DNA of 64,000 nucleotides from Streptomyces europaeiscabiei (GCF_036346855.1 NZ_CP107841.1:1798001-1862000), one strand, 5' to 3'. Shown: positions 1 through 10,870, counted from the first letter of the stretch. Translations and numbers: made by a program. The notes: generated by a model from the letters alone, not told the origin.

Positions 1-176
1 GCGGGCCCACCGGCTACGCGATCAACCCGGCCCGTGACCTCGGCCCGCGCATCGTGCACACCTTCCTGCCGATCCCGAACAAGGGCACCTCGGACTGGGG
101 TTACGCCTGGATCCCGGTCGCCGGCCCCCTGATCGGTGGCGCCTTCGCGGGTCTCATCTACGACGCAGCCTTCTGA
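1..176 (+). CDS. glpF: Glycerol uptake facilitator (aquaporin family), C-terminal end only
   Basis: The frame is open from the window edge to the stop at 174-176, giving the last 57 residues of a membrane channel. It contains the second NPA box in the context [11 protein letters not shown], the aquaporin/glycerol facilitator signature. Two hydrophobic stretches follow ([11 protein letters not shown] and GAFAGLIYD), as expected for the last transmembrane helix. Glycerol kinase starts 47 bases downstream on the same strand. The usual glpF-glpK pairing makes glycerol the likely solute, imported by diffusion and trapped by phosphorylation. The promoter and N-terminus lie outside the window. Confidence 0.9.
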   Translation, partial: GPTGYAINPARDLGPRIVHTFLPIPNKGTSDWGYAWIPVAGPLIGGAFAGLIYDAAF

Positions 177-223
177 CGCGACCGACATAAGACGTGAATC
201 GACGTAAGACGTGAGGGGATGTC

Positions 224-1744
<1,521 letters not shown>

Positions 1745-1835
1745 GGACGACCACGTGAGCTGAGATCGAGGCACGCGTGGGTGTGTTCGTCCGCTCGGAA
1801 CGCGGAACATGTCCACGCGCGCGTGTCATGAAGCA

Positions 1836-1871
1836 ACGGCCCGTACCCCTGTCGGCGGGGGTACGGGCCGT
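1836..1871. terminator. Bidirectional terminator hairpin between glpK and the conservon
   Basis: A perfect 14-base-pair stem, ACGGCCCGTACCCC (1836-1849) pairing with 1858-1871 across an 8-base loop. It lies between the convergent ends of glpK (stop at 1744) and the cvnD-like gene (stop at 1873). No T-tract follows, which is common in streptomycetes. It is placed to end both transcripts. Confidence 0.8.
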
Positions 1872-1872
1872 G

Positions 1873-2478
1873 TCAGGTGATGGCGGGCTGGCGGTGCTCC
1901 GTCGCGTGCACCATCGCGTGGCGGACCACGGAGACCAGGACGTCCTTGACCGAGTCCCGTCGACGGGCGTCGCACAGCACGATCGGCACCTCGGGGTCGA
2001 GGTCGAGGGCCTGACGGACCGTCTCGGCGGGGTAACGTGCGGCGTCGTCGAAGCAGTTGACACCGATCACGAAGGGTATGGAGCGCCGCTCGAAGTAGTC
2101 GACGGCGGCGAAGCAGTCCTCCAGACGACGCGTGTCCACCAGCACCACCGCGCCCAGGGCACCGGAGGCCAGTTCGTCCCAGAGGAACCAGAAGCGGTCC
2201 TGGCCGGGGGTCCCGAACAGGTAAAGGACCAGGTCCTCGCGGAGGGTGATGCGCCCGAAGTCCATGGCGACGGTGGTGGTCGTCTTGCTCTCCACACCGC
2301 TGGTGTCGTCGACCGGGCGGCCCGCCTCGGTGAGCACCTCCTCGGTGCGCAGCGGCTTGATCTCGCTGACCGCGCCGACGCAGGTCGTCTTGCCCACGCC
2401 GAAACCGCCGGCCACGAGGATCTTGAGCGTGACGGGCTCGACCGGAGGTGTGCCGCGCTCAGTGCGCCCGAGGATCAT
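1873..2478 (-). CDS. cvnD: Conservon GTP/ATP-binding protein (CvnD family)
   Basis: A 201-residue Ras-like GTPase of the conservon type, thought to form a membrane-associated complex with the CvnA, B and C partners in a eukaryote-like signalling switch. The P-loop GGFGVGKT (residues 24-31) is clear, and FGTPGQDRFWFLW supplies the switch-II DxxG-like element. The ATG at 2478 was chosen because AGGAG stands 8 bases upstream. A GTG at 2511 would add 11 residues but has no ribosome site. It is the last gene of the leftward cvnA-B-C-D set. The cytochrome P450 gene found at the end of some conservons is absent. Confidence 0.92.
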   Translation of the reverse strand: MILGRTERGTPPVEPVTLKILVAGGFGVGKTTCVGAVSEIKPLRTEEVLTEAGRPVDDTSGVESKTTTTVAMDFGRITLREDLVLYLFGTPGQDRFWFLWDELASGALGAVVLVDTRRLEDCFAAVDYFERRSIPFVIGVNCFDDAARYPAETVRQALDLDPEVPIVLCDARRRDSVKDVLVSVVRHAMVHATEHRQPAIT

Positions 2479-2535
2479 CGGTCTTTCTCCTGCTGGATGG
2501 TTGGCTGTCACGTATCCACTCCGTTTCCACGCTGC

Positions 2536-2931
2536 TCAGAGCGCCCGGAGGCCGTTGATCACGTCGCGCAGAATGCTCTCGTCCACCAGCTCTGCCGGTG
2601 GGACGGGGCGGGTCACGTGGACGAGTTCCTCGTCCACGAGGTCTCCGACGAGTACGCGGACGACTCCGACGGGGAGGTCCAGGTCGGCGGCCAGTTCGGC
2701 CACCGACTGGGGGGTGTCACGGCAGAGCTCGACGATACGGACGTGTTCAGGGGAGAGGGAGTGGTCCTCCTCCGGGTCGTCGACGTGCGGTTCCGTGACG
2801 ACCACGGCGATCAGGTCGAGGCGGTGCTGGATCGCGTGGTTGGTCCGGCCGCGTGTCATCGCGTACGGACGCACCACTGGCCCGGCCTCGTCGTCGAACC
2901 AGTGGCTTCTTCCCTGACCGTCTCGGCTCAT
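2536..2931 (-). CDS. cvnC: Conservon DUF742 protein (CvnC family)
   Basis: A 131-residue DUF742 protein. It begins with the typical acidic segment WFDDEAGPVVRPYAMTRGRT, followed by a winged-helix-like region (TPQSVAELAADLDLPVGVVRVLVGDLVDEELV, given here only as a description of residues about 70-105). In conservons this protein bridges the roadblock protein and the GTPase. It starts 9 bases after the stop of the CvnB-like gene and ends 57 bases before the CvnD start, so the four genes read as one operon. Its molecular activity is not established from sequence. Confidence 0.92.
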   Translation of the reverse strand: MSRDGQGRSHWFDDEAGPVVRPYAMTRGRTNHAIQHRLDLIAVVVTEPHVDDPEEDHSLSPEHVRIVELCRDTPQSVAELAADLDLPVGVVRVLVGDLVDEELVHVTRPVPPAELVDESILRDVINGLRAL

Positions 2932-2940
2932 GCCATCCCA

Positions 2941-3378
2941 CTACCCGCCCTGGGGCACATCGGTGCGCGGGGCCGAGCCCAGGTGCACGCCGACCCGCTT
3001 GACGAGAAGGGTCATCTCGTAGGCGACCTGGCCGATGTCCGCGTCGGCGTCGGCGAGGACCGCGAGACAACTGCCGTCGCCGGCGGCCGTGACGAAGAGG
3101 AAGGCCTCGTCGAGTTCGACGACGGTCTGCCGGACGCTGCCCGCGTCGAAGTGACGGCCGACGCCCTTGGCGAGGCTGTGGAAGCCGGAGGAGACGGCGG
3201 CCAGGTGCTCGCTGTCCTCTCGGGTGAGGTCCTCGGAGACGCCCGTGGGCAGTCCGTCGCTGGAGAGCACCAGCGCCTTGCGGATGTTGGCGACACGCTG
3301 GACCAGGTCGTCCAGGAGCCAGTTCAGCTCCCCGGACGTGCCGGACGCGGTGTGCACTTCGGCCTTCGGTGCGGTCAT
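2941..3378 (-). CDS. cvnB: Conservon roadblock/LC7 protein (CvnB family)
   Basis: A 145-residue roadblock/LC7-domain protein, the family that acts as GTPase-activating or scaffold partner for small GTPases such as MglA and CvnD. The core begins at LNWLLDDLVQRVANIRKALVL and contains the family turn SSDGLPTGVSEDL. The start overlaps the cvnA-like stop by 4 bases (ATGA), and GGGGGA lies 6 bases before the ATG. Such overlap implies translational coupling of kinase and roadblock partner. Confidence 0.93.
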   Translation of the reverse strand: MTAPKAEVHTASGTSGELNWLLDDLVQRVANIRKALVLSSDGLPTGVSEDLTREDSEHLAAVSSGFHSLAKGVGRHFDAGSVRQTVVELDEAFLFVTAAGDGSCLAVLADADADIGQVAYEMTLLVKRVGVHLGSAPRTDVPQGG

Positions 3379-6251
3379 CGACCGTCCCCCTTAGTCGTTC
3401 CTCTTGGTGCTGAGACGTCCTGGGCGTCGTCGCCCTCGGAGTTCTCCTCGCGGCCTTGCCGCCAGCCCCGTTGGAGCGAGGCCATACGGTTGCGTACCTC
3501 GTCGGCGTCGCGTTCGGAGGGATCCGAGCGCCGCTCCGGACGGGCACCCTCGCGTTCGGCACGCCGGTCGGGGCCTGCCTTCAACTGCGGTGCCAGGTTG
3601 GCCTGTCGGACGCGACGGGGCAGCGGGCCCGGAGCTGATTCTGCCTGGTCGTCCGTCGTGTCCGCACGCGGGGTCGGCGCGCCCACACCGTACTGCGAGG
3701 TCGTCGGGACCGCGCCACCCGCAGAGGTCGTACGGCGGCGCTGGGGCAGGGCGGGGCCCTCGTACCCGGCCGGGGGGAGGGTGCCGGCGCGGTGTGTCCC
3801 GGGGAGCGCGGCGGGGCCCGGGCGGTCGGTTCCGAGGTGGGCCGGCGGTTCGGTACGGTCGCCGCGCAGGGCGGTGAACGGCCGTGTGTCGGCGCTCCCC
3901 TCGGGGCCCGCCGTACGGCCCTGCTCGGGCTCGTCCTCCGCGTGCCTCGCCCTGGATCCGCTCACGGCGCGGCCGTGCGAGCTGACGAGGTGCGGGGTCC
4001 GGCGCTGCGGCAGCGGTACGGGGCCGAGCGTCGGGTCGGGGTCGGTGAGGGGCGACTGCTGCCCATCGCGGTCGCGTGCCGGCTGCTGCTGTTCTTCGGC
4101 GACGCCCGTGAGGGAACGGCGGGGCCCGAACAGTCCGCCCCGCCCGGCGTTCTCGTCGCCGAGGGCGCCCGGGAACCCGCCCGGGGACTCCAGGTCGACC
4201 GGTGCCTCCAGCTCGACCGGGCCGTCCAGGATGGCGGCGGAGAGCCCCGGAAGCCGGACCGGTACCTGGGAGAGTGCCGCGTTGCGCTCCTCCTCCAGCT
4301 CGGCCTCCCGGGTGGGGAGGGCGCGGTCGAGGCGGAAGCCGATGCCGTTGGTGTCGGGGACGTCGTCGGTGAGCAGGGCGTCGGGGATGAACAGGACGGC
4401 CGTGGTGCCGCCGTACGGGGAGGGCTGGAGGGAGACGCGGACCTTCTGCCGCTGGGCGAGCCGGCTGACCACGAAGAGACCGAGCCGGTCGGTGTCGGAG
4501 AGTTCGAAGTCGGGGGTCTCGGCGAGCTTGAGGTTGGCGTCGAGCAGAGCCTCGGCCGACATGCCGAGGCCCCGGTCGTGGATCTCCAGGGTGAAGCCGT
4601 TGGCGACGCGCTCGCCGAGCACCTGCACCGCGGTGTGCGGGGGCGAGAACACCGTGGCGTTCTCCAGGAGTTCGGCCACGAGATGGGTGAGGTCGGCGAC
4701 GGCGGGGCCGGTCACGGCGACCCGGGGCAGCCGGCGGACCTCGATCCGCTCGTAGTCCTCGACCTCGGCGACGGCCGCACGGACGACGTCCATGAGCTGG
4801 ATGGGCTTGCGCCACTGCCTGGACGGGGCGGCACCGGAGAGGATGACCAGGCCCTCGGCGTGCCGCCGCATACGGGTTGTCAGGTGGTCCAGGCGGAACA
4901 GGTCGGCGAGTTCGTCGGTGTCCTCGGTCCTGCGTTCCATGGTGTCGAGGAGGGTGAGCTGCTTGTGCAGCAGGACCTGGCTGCGGCGGGCGAGGTTGAC
5001 GAAGACCTCGGAGATGCCGCTGCGGAGTTCGGACTGCTTGACGGCGGCCTCGACTGCTGCCCGCTGCAGGGTGTTGAGGGCCTGGCTGACCTCGCCGATC
5101 TCGTTCTTGTCGTACTCCAGGAGCGGCACCTCGGTCTCCACGTCGACCTGTTCGCCCGCGGCGAGCCGGCGCATCACGCTGGGCAGCCGCACCCCGGCGG
5201 TGTCGTGGGCCTCCTGGCGGAGCCTGCGCAGGTCGCGGATGAGGACCCGGCCGATGCGGACGGACATGAAGAGCGAGACGAGCAGGGCGAAGAGGCCGAG
5301 GACACCGGCGACGGCGGCCCTGAGGATGACGTTGGTGGCCAGCGGGCGGACGCGGTCCTGGTAACGGTCGCCCGCCTCGACGCTGAGGTCGCGGAGGTCC
5401 GCGAGCACGGGCTCGACCGCGGTGTCCCAGCTCTTCGCGGTGACACCGCGGGGCTTGCCCGGGTCGGAGGCGATGACGGCCTGTTCGACCGAGCGCAGAG
5501 GCGCGGTGCCGGCGTTCTTCCAGTAGCCGCCGATGCGGGCGCGCTCGGAGGAGGGCAGCTGCGCCAGGCTGATGTCGTACAGCAGGGTGCGCTGGGCGAC
5601 AAGGTCGGAGAAGTCCCGGATCTCGTCCTTCGTGATCCGGCCCGTGACGAGCACGGAGCTGATGAGGGCGTCCTCACGGGAGAGGAGTTCACGGGCGCGG
5701 CCGACGTTGACCAGGGCGCGTCCCTGCTTGTCCATCTCCACGCTGTCTAGGGCGGGGAGGTTGGACAACAGCGCGAAGCACGGATCCACGAGGTTGTTGT
5801 AGTGGCCGAGGGCATCGGGGACGGTGACGGTGCCGCTCTCGACCGTGGTGCGCAGGGACGGCAGGCCGTCGAGGGCGTCCAGGATCGTCGTGAGCCGCAG
5901 TGAGGTGGCCTCGCCCATCTCGTCCCGCAGCTCGGAGTTCTGGGCGTGCTTACGGAACTCCTCCACGGCGGCGTCCGTGGCGGACCGGCTGCGGTCGAGT
6001 GCGTCGAGCGCCCCGGAGGCCCGGGGGGCGGCGAGGTAGACGAGGGTCTGGCGGCGTTCCTGTTGGAGAACACGGATGGTGTCCTCGATGGGGAAGCCGA
6101 CTTCCTCGACGATGTCCGCCACCCTGAAGAGATCGCTCGCCTCACGGCCCGTCAGCACCGTGGCGAACGTCCAGACACCGGTCAGTGCCACCAGGGGCAC
6201 GAGCAACAGCGCCACGATCTTCCGGCGGATCGATTTCCCGCGAAAGCGCAT
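3375..6251 (-). CDS. cvnA: Conservon sensor histidine kinase (CvnA family)
   Basis: A 958-residue membrane sensor kinase. Order of parts: N-terminal transmembrane helix (about residues 9-30), extracellular nitrate/sulphonate-sensing (NIT-like) helical domain to about 295, second transmembrane helix (about 300-325), HAMP-like linker, then a dimerisation helix and HATPase_c domain with the N-box ELLENATVFSPP. A long Pro/Arg-rich disordered tail of about 270 residues follows. The canonical phospho-accepting H-box is not obvious, as in other CvnA proteins. The ATG at 6251 has GGGGGAGG 5 bases upstream; a start 13 codons earlier lacks one. It is the first gene of the cvn operon. Confidence 0.93.
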   Translation of the reverse strand: MRFRGKSIRRKIVALLLVPLVALTGVWTFATVLTGREASDLFRVADIVEEVGFPIEDTIRVLQQERRQTLVYLAAPRASGALDALDRSRSATDAAVEEFRKHAQNSELRDEMGEATSLRLTTILDALDGLPSLRTTVESGTVTVPDALGHYNNLVDPCFALLSNLPALDSVEMDKQGRALVNVGRARELLSREDALISSVLVTGRITKDEIRDFSDLVAQRTLLYDISLAQLPSSERARIGGYWKNAGTAPLRSVEQAVIASDPGKPRGVTAKSWDTAVEPVLADLRDLSVEAGDRYQDRVRPLATNVILRAAVAGVLGLFALLVSLFMSVRIGRVLIRDLRRLRQEAHDTAGVRLPSVMRRLAAGEQVDVETEVPLLEYDKNEIGEVSQALNTLQRAAVEAAVKQSELRSGISEVFVNLARRSQVLLHKQLTLLDTMERRTEDTDELADLFRLDHLTTRMRRHAEGLVILSGAAPSRQWRKPIQLMDVVRAAVAEVEDYERIEVRRLPRVAVTGPAVADLTHLVAELLENATVFSPPHTAVQVLGERVANGFTLEIHDRGLGMSAEALLDANLKLAETPDFELSDTDRLGLFVVSRLAQRQKVRVSLQPSPYGGTTAVLFIPDALLTDDVPDTNGIGFRLDRALPTREAELEEERNAALSQVPVRLPGLSAAILDGPVELEAPVDLESPGGFPGALGDENAGRGGLFGPRRSLTGVAEEQQQPARDRDGQQSPLTDPDPTLGPVPLPQRRTPHLVSSHGRAVSGSRARHAEDEPEQGRTAGPEGSADTRPFTALRGDRTEPPAHLGTDRPGPAALPGTHRAGTLPPAGYEGPALPQRRRTTSAGGAVPTTSQYGVGAPTPRADTTDDQAESAPGPLPRRVRQANLAPQLKAGPDRRAEREGARPERRSDPSERDADEVRNRMASLQRGWRQGREENSEGDDAQDVSAPRGTTKGDGR

Positions 6252-6669
6252 GGCCTCCCCCAGCTCGACCCCCGCCAGGCCCGGGGGCACACATGTGCGT
6301 CAACAAACGGCGTGAGCCTACTACCGACTCACACGTATCTCGAAGGGCCGGTCGGGTGCGCTGCGCACCCGAGGCGAACCAGACATGGGGAGTTGTCCGT
6401 CCATTGGGGGAGATTGCCTCCCCCTGTCGGGTACTTGAACCCATGGCATCCCGTCGGGGAAGTTGGCCGGTTGGCCGGATTTTTTCGTTCCGTGGGAATC
6501 TTCGGCGTACGTCGATCGTCTTTCTGTACGGGAATTGGGGGCGGAATGGGCCACAGGCCCCGCATGCCGCTCCCAGGCGGCGTAAACCAGAGGAAGTCGG
6601 GCACCAGTGGGGGGCCGGGTCTCGGGATCCGGATCTGTTGGTCCACCGGCGGTGGGGAGTGACGAGTTG
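6252..6669. other. Divergent intergenic region between conservon and membrane protein
   Basis: 418 bases without a convincing gene. It carries a GGGGGAG/CTCCCCC hairpin at 6406-6424, a GTTGGCCG direct repeat running into T6 at about 6463-6486 (a weak terminator-like shape), and on the plus strand GGGAAT (6494-6499) followed after 18 bases by GTC (6518-6520), a partial match to sigma-R-type promoters. The region must hold the promoters for both divergent units. Confidence 0.5.
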
Positions 6670-7221
6670 ATGGGCACGGCGGAGCGGCGCGCGGCGCCCG
6701 GGGACGGAGCGGCGGCGCCCGAGGTGGCGGCGCGAAGCGCTCGGGAACCGGAGCGCGGCCTCCTGACGGGGAAGAGCGCCGCGGTGGAAGTACGGGGGAT
6801 ATCCGCCCGTGGTGACGAAGAGCGGGTGCATTACCGGCCGTTGTGGATCGAGGAACCGGCGCGCAAGCGGCGGCTGCCCGACCCGGTGCGGACGGCGGCG
6901 GTGCGAGCCGTCCTCATCATCGCGGTGACACTGATGCAGGCGATGGTGGCGTTCCTGTGCACCCTGGCGGGTTCCTGGTTGGCGTTCCCCATGGTGCTGA
7001 GCAGCGTGGCGAGCACGATCGCGGCGACGTGGGGCGTCCTGGACGTCTGGGTGACCCGCCAGGTGTGGTGCCAGCGCAACGGCGTGATCTCGGCCCCCAG
7101 CAGCACGGCGCGCTCGCTGCGCCGTGAGCGGCGGCGGATCCGCCGCGAGGCACGGGCCATGGAGCGCGCGCAGGAGCGGATACGCCGACGGGGTGGTGCC
7201 GGGCAGCTGTCGCACCCGTAG
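6670..7221 (+). CDS. Conserved membrane protein of unknown function
   Basis: A 183-residue protein I cannot assign to a named family. The N-terminal 75 residues are polar, charged and low in complexity. They are followed by two hydrophobic helices (about residues 76-97 and 103-125, AVRAVLIIAVTLMQAMVAF and SWLAFPMVLSSVASTIAAT) and a strongly basic arginine-rich tail (RRERRRIRREARAMERAQER) likely to lie in the cytoplasm. The ATG at 6670 has GGGGAG 10 bases upstream, and an in-frame TTG at 6667 is also possible. It is divergent from the conservon, so a link to that signalling system is possible but only positional. Confidence 0.8.
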   Translation: MGTAERRAAPGDGAAAPEVAARSAREPERGLLTGKSAAVEVRGISARGDEERVHYRPLWIEEPARKRRLPDPVRTAAVRAVLIIAVTLMQAMVAFLCTLAGSWLAFPMVLSSVASTIAATWGVLDVWVTRQVWCQRNGVISAPSSTARSLRRERRRIRREARAMERAQERIRRRGGAGQLSHP

Positions 7222-7230
7222 GGCATCGGG

Positions 7231-7259
7231 GGTGGGCCCATGCGACCCATGGGCCCACC
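7231..7259 (+). terminator. Terminator hairpin after the membrane protein gene
   Basis: A perfect 12-base-pair stem GGTGGGCCCATG (7231-7242) with CATGGGCCCACC (7248-7259) and a 5-base loop, starting 9 bases after the stop codon at 7221. There is no T-tract. Confidence 0.75.
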
Positions 7260-7688
7260 CTCCGGACAGGCCGTCGGCGCGCCACGGGTTCCGGCTCGTC
7301 GGCCGCGCGAGGCGGTTCCCGTCCGGACCGGGACGGTGACGGGTCGGCCAAGAGCCCTTCGGAGCGCGATCCGGCAACCTCGCACCGGCCCACGTGGTGC
7401 CGCGCGTGTGACCTCTCACCTCGAAACCTGTGAACGTACGCATTCGGCCATGTCGTCGCGGGGGTGCCCGAAGGGTGGTGTGCTTGGTGTCACCGGCGCC
7501 ACCTCAGGACCTTTCGGACGTGTTGCCGGAGAAGGTGAGGGCGGTTCCCTCGGATGTCCAGGCTTTCTGACCAAGCGTGTCGACCGTCACATTCGGCCTC
7601 CTTTTTGGCATAGAACGCGGCCTTCCGGTTAGGCGCCCAGCCGTGAGGGCGCCTGCCCGTACGGCGCTGACCAGGAGGAACGAGAGAC
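7260..7688. other. Intergenic region upstream of the choline operon
   Basis: About 430 bases with no supported gene on either strand. It must contain the promoter of the aldehyde dehydrogenase operon. The AT-richer patch around 7600-7615 (TTTTTGGCATAGAAC) is the most promoter-like stretch, but I cannot pair it with a clear -35 box. Confidence 0.4.
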
Positions 7689-9155
7689 ATGCCCGAACTT
7701 TTCATCGGCGGAGCATGGCGGTCCGCGCTCGACGGGCGGACACGTGAGATCCGCTGTCCCGCCGACGGCAGCCTGGTCGCGGTCGTGGACGAGGCCGGCG
7801 GCAAGGACACCGTGGAGGCGATCACGGCCGCACGCCGCGCCTTCGACGAGGGCCCCTGGCCCACCACTTCGCCCGCCGACCGCGGTGATCTGCTGCTTCG
7901 TGTGGCCGACCTTCTCGTACGCGACAAGGACGCGCTCGCCCGCGCCGAGTCCCTCGACACCGGCAAGAGGCTGGTGGAGAGCGAGTACGACATCGACGAC
8001 ATCGCGAACTGCTTCCGCTACTTCGGACGGGCGGCCACCGCCGAGACGGGCCGGGTCGTCGACACCGGCCAGGCGGGCGTCGACAGCCGGGTCGTGTACG
8101 AGCCGGTCGGGGTGTGCGCGCTGATCACCCCATGGAACTACCCCCTCCTCCAGACGGCCTGGAAGGTGGCCCCGGCGCTCGCGGCCGGCAACACCTTCGT
8201 GCTCAAGCCGAGCGAGCTGACCCCGCACACCGCGATCCATCTGATGCGCCTCCTGGAGGAGGCAGGGGTGCCTGCGGGCGTGGCCAACCTGGTCCTCGGC
8301 GCGGGGCCCGAGGCGGGCGCCCCGCTCTCCGACCACCCGGACGTGGACCTGGTCTCCTTCACCGGCGGTCTGCAGACCGGGCGCCGGCTCATGGCCAACG
8401 CCGCCGCGAGCGTGAAGAAGGTCGCCCTGGAGCTCGGCGGCAAGAACCCGAACATCGTCTTCGCCGACGCCGATTTCGACACGGCCGTCGACATGGCGCT
8501 GACCGCGGTCTTCCTTCACTCGGGGCAGGTGTGCTCGGCGGGCGCCCGCCTGCTGGTGGAGGATTCGCTGCACGACCGGTTCGTCGACGAGGTCGTCCGC
8601 CGGGCGCGGGAGATCCGGCTCGGTGGCCCCTTCGACGAGCGGGCGCAGACCGGCCCGCTGATCTCGGCGGCACATCGCTCGAAGGTCGAGGAGTACGTCG
8701 CCCAGGGCATGGCCGAGGGCGCCGTGCTGCGCTGCGGTGGCGAGCGGCCGAGCGGCGCCGCGTACGACGAGGGCTTCTACTACCTGCCGACGGTCCTGGA
8801 CGAGTGCACGAGCACGATGTCCGTGGTCCGGGACGAGTCGTTCGGGCCGGTGCTGACGGTGGAACGGTTCAGCACCGAGGACGAGGCGGTACGGCTGGCC
8901 AACGACACGATCTACGGTCTGGCCGGTGCCGTATGGACGACGGACGAGGCCAGGGCCCAGCGGGTCGCGGCCCGGCTGCGGATCGGCACGGTGTGGATCA
9001 ACGACTACCACCCGTATGTGCCGCAGGCCGAATGGGGCGGTGTCAAGCAGTCCGGCTTCGGCCGCGAACTCGGGCCCGCGGGGCTCGCCGAGTATCGCGA
9101 GGCGAAGCACATCTGGCGCAACACGGACCCTTCACCGCAAGGTTGGTTCGCCTAG
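7689..9155 (+). CDS. betB: Betaine aldehyde dehydrogenase-like aldehyde dehydrogenase
   Basis: A 488-residue NAD(P)-dependent aldehyde dehydrogenase of normal length. The oxyanion Asn sits in TPWNYPL (about residue 149), the general-base Glu in ALELGGKNPN (about 247) and the catalytic Cys in SGQVCSAGA (about 281). A GGAGGA ribosome site lies 9 bases before the ATG. The downstream permease and choline oxidase-type gene make betaine aldehyde the most likely substrate, giving glycine betaine as osmoprotectant. The enzyme family is certain; substrate is inferred from the operon and could be another amino-aldehyde. Confidence 0.9.
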   Translation: MPELFIGGAWRSALDGRTREIRCPADGSLVAVVDEAGGKDTVEAITAARRAFDEGPWPTTSPADRGDLLLRVADLLVRDKDALARAESLDTGKRLVESEYDIDDIANCFRYFGRAATAETGRVVDTGQAGVDSRVVYEPVGVCALITPWNYPLLQTAWKVAPALAAGNTFVLKPSELTPHTAIHLMRLLEEAGVPAGVANLVLGAGPEAGAPLSDHPDVDLVSFTGGLQTGRRLMANAAASVKKVALELGGKNPNIVFADADFDTAVDMALTAVFLHSGQVCSAGARLLVEDSLHDRFVDEVVRRAREIRLGGPFDERAQTGPLISAAHRSKVEEYVAQGMAEGAVLRCGGERPSGAAYDEGFYYLPTVLDECTSTMSVVRDESFGPVLTVERFSTEDEAVRLANDTIYGLAGAVWTTDEARAQRVAARLRIGTVWINDYHPYVPQAEWGGVKQSGFGRELGPAGLAEYREAKHIWRNTDPSPQGWFA

Positions 9156-9277
9156 CTTTTCCCTCCCCACGCGCCACCCTCCCGCACCGTCCTCCGTGCC
9201 CCACCCCCTCCCGCACCGTCCTCGGCACGCGCAAGAGCCACTCCCCCTCCTCCCCAAGGCCCACCAGGAGTCCGCTC

Positions 9278-10870
9278 ATGACGACCATCGAGCAACCCAC
9301 CGGACCGAAGAACCCATCCGACGACACCGAACTGACCGAGTTCGGCTACAGACCCGAGCTCAAGCGCACCCTCGGGAACTTCCACACCTTCGCCGCCGGG
9401 ATCAGCTACATCTCGATCCTGACCGGCACCTTCCAGTTGTTCTACTTCGGCTTCGCCAGCGGCGGCCCCGCCTACTGGTGGTCGTGGCCGATGGTGTTCG
9501 TCGGCCAGTTCATGGTCGCCCTCTGTTTCGCCGAGTTGGCGGCCCGCTACCCGGTCGCGGGCTCGGTCTACAACTGGTCGAAGAAGATAGGCAACCCGCA
9601 CCTGGGCTGGCTCGCCGGTTGGATGATGCTGACCGCTTCCATCGTGTCGATCGCGGCGGTCGCGCTGGCCTACCAGCTGACGCTGCCCCAGATCTCCGAC
9701 GTGTTCCAGTTCGTCGGGGACGGCACCGGTAAGTACGACGTGGCGACCAACGCGGTCATCCTGGCCGCAGTGTTGATCCTGTTCACCACTGTGGTGAACG
9801 CCTTCGGCGTCAAGCTGATGGCCCGGATCAACACGGCGGGCGTGTTCATCGAGCTGATCGCCACCGTCGTGCTGATCGTGCTGTTCGCCGTGCACATCAC
9901 CCGTGGCCCGCAGGTGGTCCTGGAGACCAACGGCACCGGGGACGCCTACGGCAACGGCTACCTGGGGGCGTTCCTCGTGGCCTCACTGGCGTCGGCGTAC
10001 GTCATGTACGGCTTCGACACGGCCGCCTCCCTCGGCGAGGAGTCGCTGGACCCGACCCGCAACGCGCCGCGCGCCATCATCCGGGCGATCGTCGCCTCGT
10101 TCCTCCTCGGCGGTCTGATCCTGCTGCTGGCGCTGATGAGCGTCTCCAGCCTGAAGGGCGAGCAGCTGTCCACGGACGGTCTGCAGTACGTCGTGCTCAA
10201 CGTGCTCGGCCCGACAGCCGGCAAGGCGATGCTGTGGTGCGTCCTGATCGCGGTCACCGTCTGCGCCCTGGCCGTCCACACCGCCGCTGTCCGGCTGGCG
10301 TTCGCGATGGCCCGCGACAACAACCTGCCCGCCTCCTCGAAGCTGGCCAAGTGCCACCCGAAGTTCCAGACACCGGTGCTGCCGACCGTGATCATCGGGG
10401 TCCTCGCGCTGGCGATCCTCGTGGTCAACATCCGTCAGCCGCAGATCTTCACCGTGGTGACCAGCATCGGCATCATCATGATCTACCTGGCCTATCTGGG
10501 CGTCACCGTCCCGATGCTGGTGGCGCGGCTGCGCGGCAAGTGGCAGCCCGCCGGGGACGGCCGGTTCTCGCTGGGCCGCTGGGGCGTCCTCGTGAACATC
10601 CTCGCCGTGGTGTGGGGCACGGGCATGACGCTCAACCTGATCTGGCCGCGGGCCGCGGTCTACAACGCGGCCGCCCCGTTCCACTGGTACCTGCAGTGGG
10701 GCGCGGTCCTCTTCGTCGGGATCATCGCCGGCGGCGGCTTCGCCTACTACTGGTTCGTCCAGCGGCACAAGACCGGCGTGCTCGCCGAGCACCGCGTGGT
10801 CGTGGAGGCCGGCCCCACATCGCCGCCCGCGTCGCCCGCCGCCCCCGTCGGCTCCCCGGCCGCCGACTGA
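9278..10870 (+). CDS. APC-superfamily permease, probably choline or a related amine
   Basis: A 530-residue integral membrane transporter with about 12 hydrophobic helices, resembling the amino acid/choline (GABA-permease-like) branch of the APC superfamily. The cytoplasmic N-terminus ends in FGYRPELKRTLGNFHTFA, just before helix 1. GSVYNWSKKIG and GFDTAASLGEES are characteristic loops. The chosen ATG at 9278 follows AGGAG; upstream sequence in the same frame is an out-of-frame shadow of betB. It lies 122 bases after betB and 74 before the choline oxidase-type gene. Choline uptake feeding the two flanking enzymes is the simplest reading, but specificity cannot be seen directly. Confidence 0.88.
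   Translation: MTTIEQPTGPKNPSDDTELTEFGYRPELKRTLGNFHTFAAGISYISILTGTFQLFYFGFASGGPAYWWSWPMVFVGQFMVALCFAELAARYPVAGSVYNWSKKIGNPHLGWLAGWMMLTASIVSIAAVALAYQLTLPQISDVFQFVGDGTGKYDVATNAVILAAVLILFTTVVNAFGVKLMARINTAGVFIELIATVVLIVLFAVHITRGPQVVLETNGTGDAYGNGYLGAFLVASLASAYVMYGFDTAASLGEESLDPTRNAPRAIIRAIVASFLLGGLILLLALMSVSSLKGEQLSTDGLQYVVLNVLGPTAGKAMLWCVLIAVTVCALAVHTAAVRLAFAMARDNNLPASSKLAKCHPKFQTPVLPTVIIGVLALAILVVNIRQPQIFTVVTSIGIIMIYLAYLGVTVPMLVARLRGKWQPAGDGRFSLGRWGVLVNILAVVWGTGMTLNLIWPRAAVYNAAAPFHWYLQWGAVLFVGIIAGGGFAYYWFVQRHKTGVLAEHRVVVEAGPTSPPASPAAPVGSPAAD

Noticed and set aside
1777..4755. Long plus-strand open frame opposite the conservon
   Set aside because: It is an antisense shadow: the minus strand holds four clear conservon proteins with domains and overlaps, and the shadow protein has no recognisable domain.
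6494..6520. Partial sigma-R-like promoter GGGAAT-N18-GTC
   Set aside because: The -10 element is GTC, not GTT, and nothing about the downstream gene links it to thiol stress; kept only as a note in the intergenic entry.
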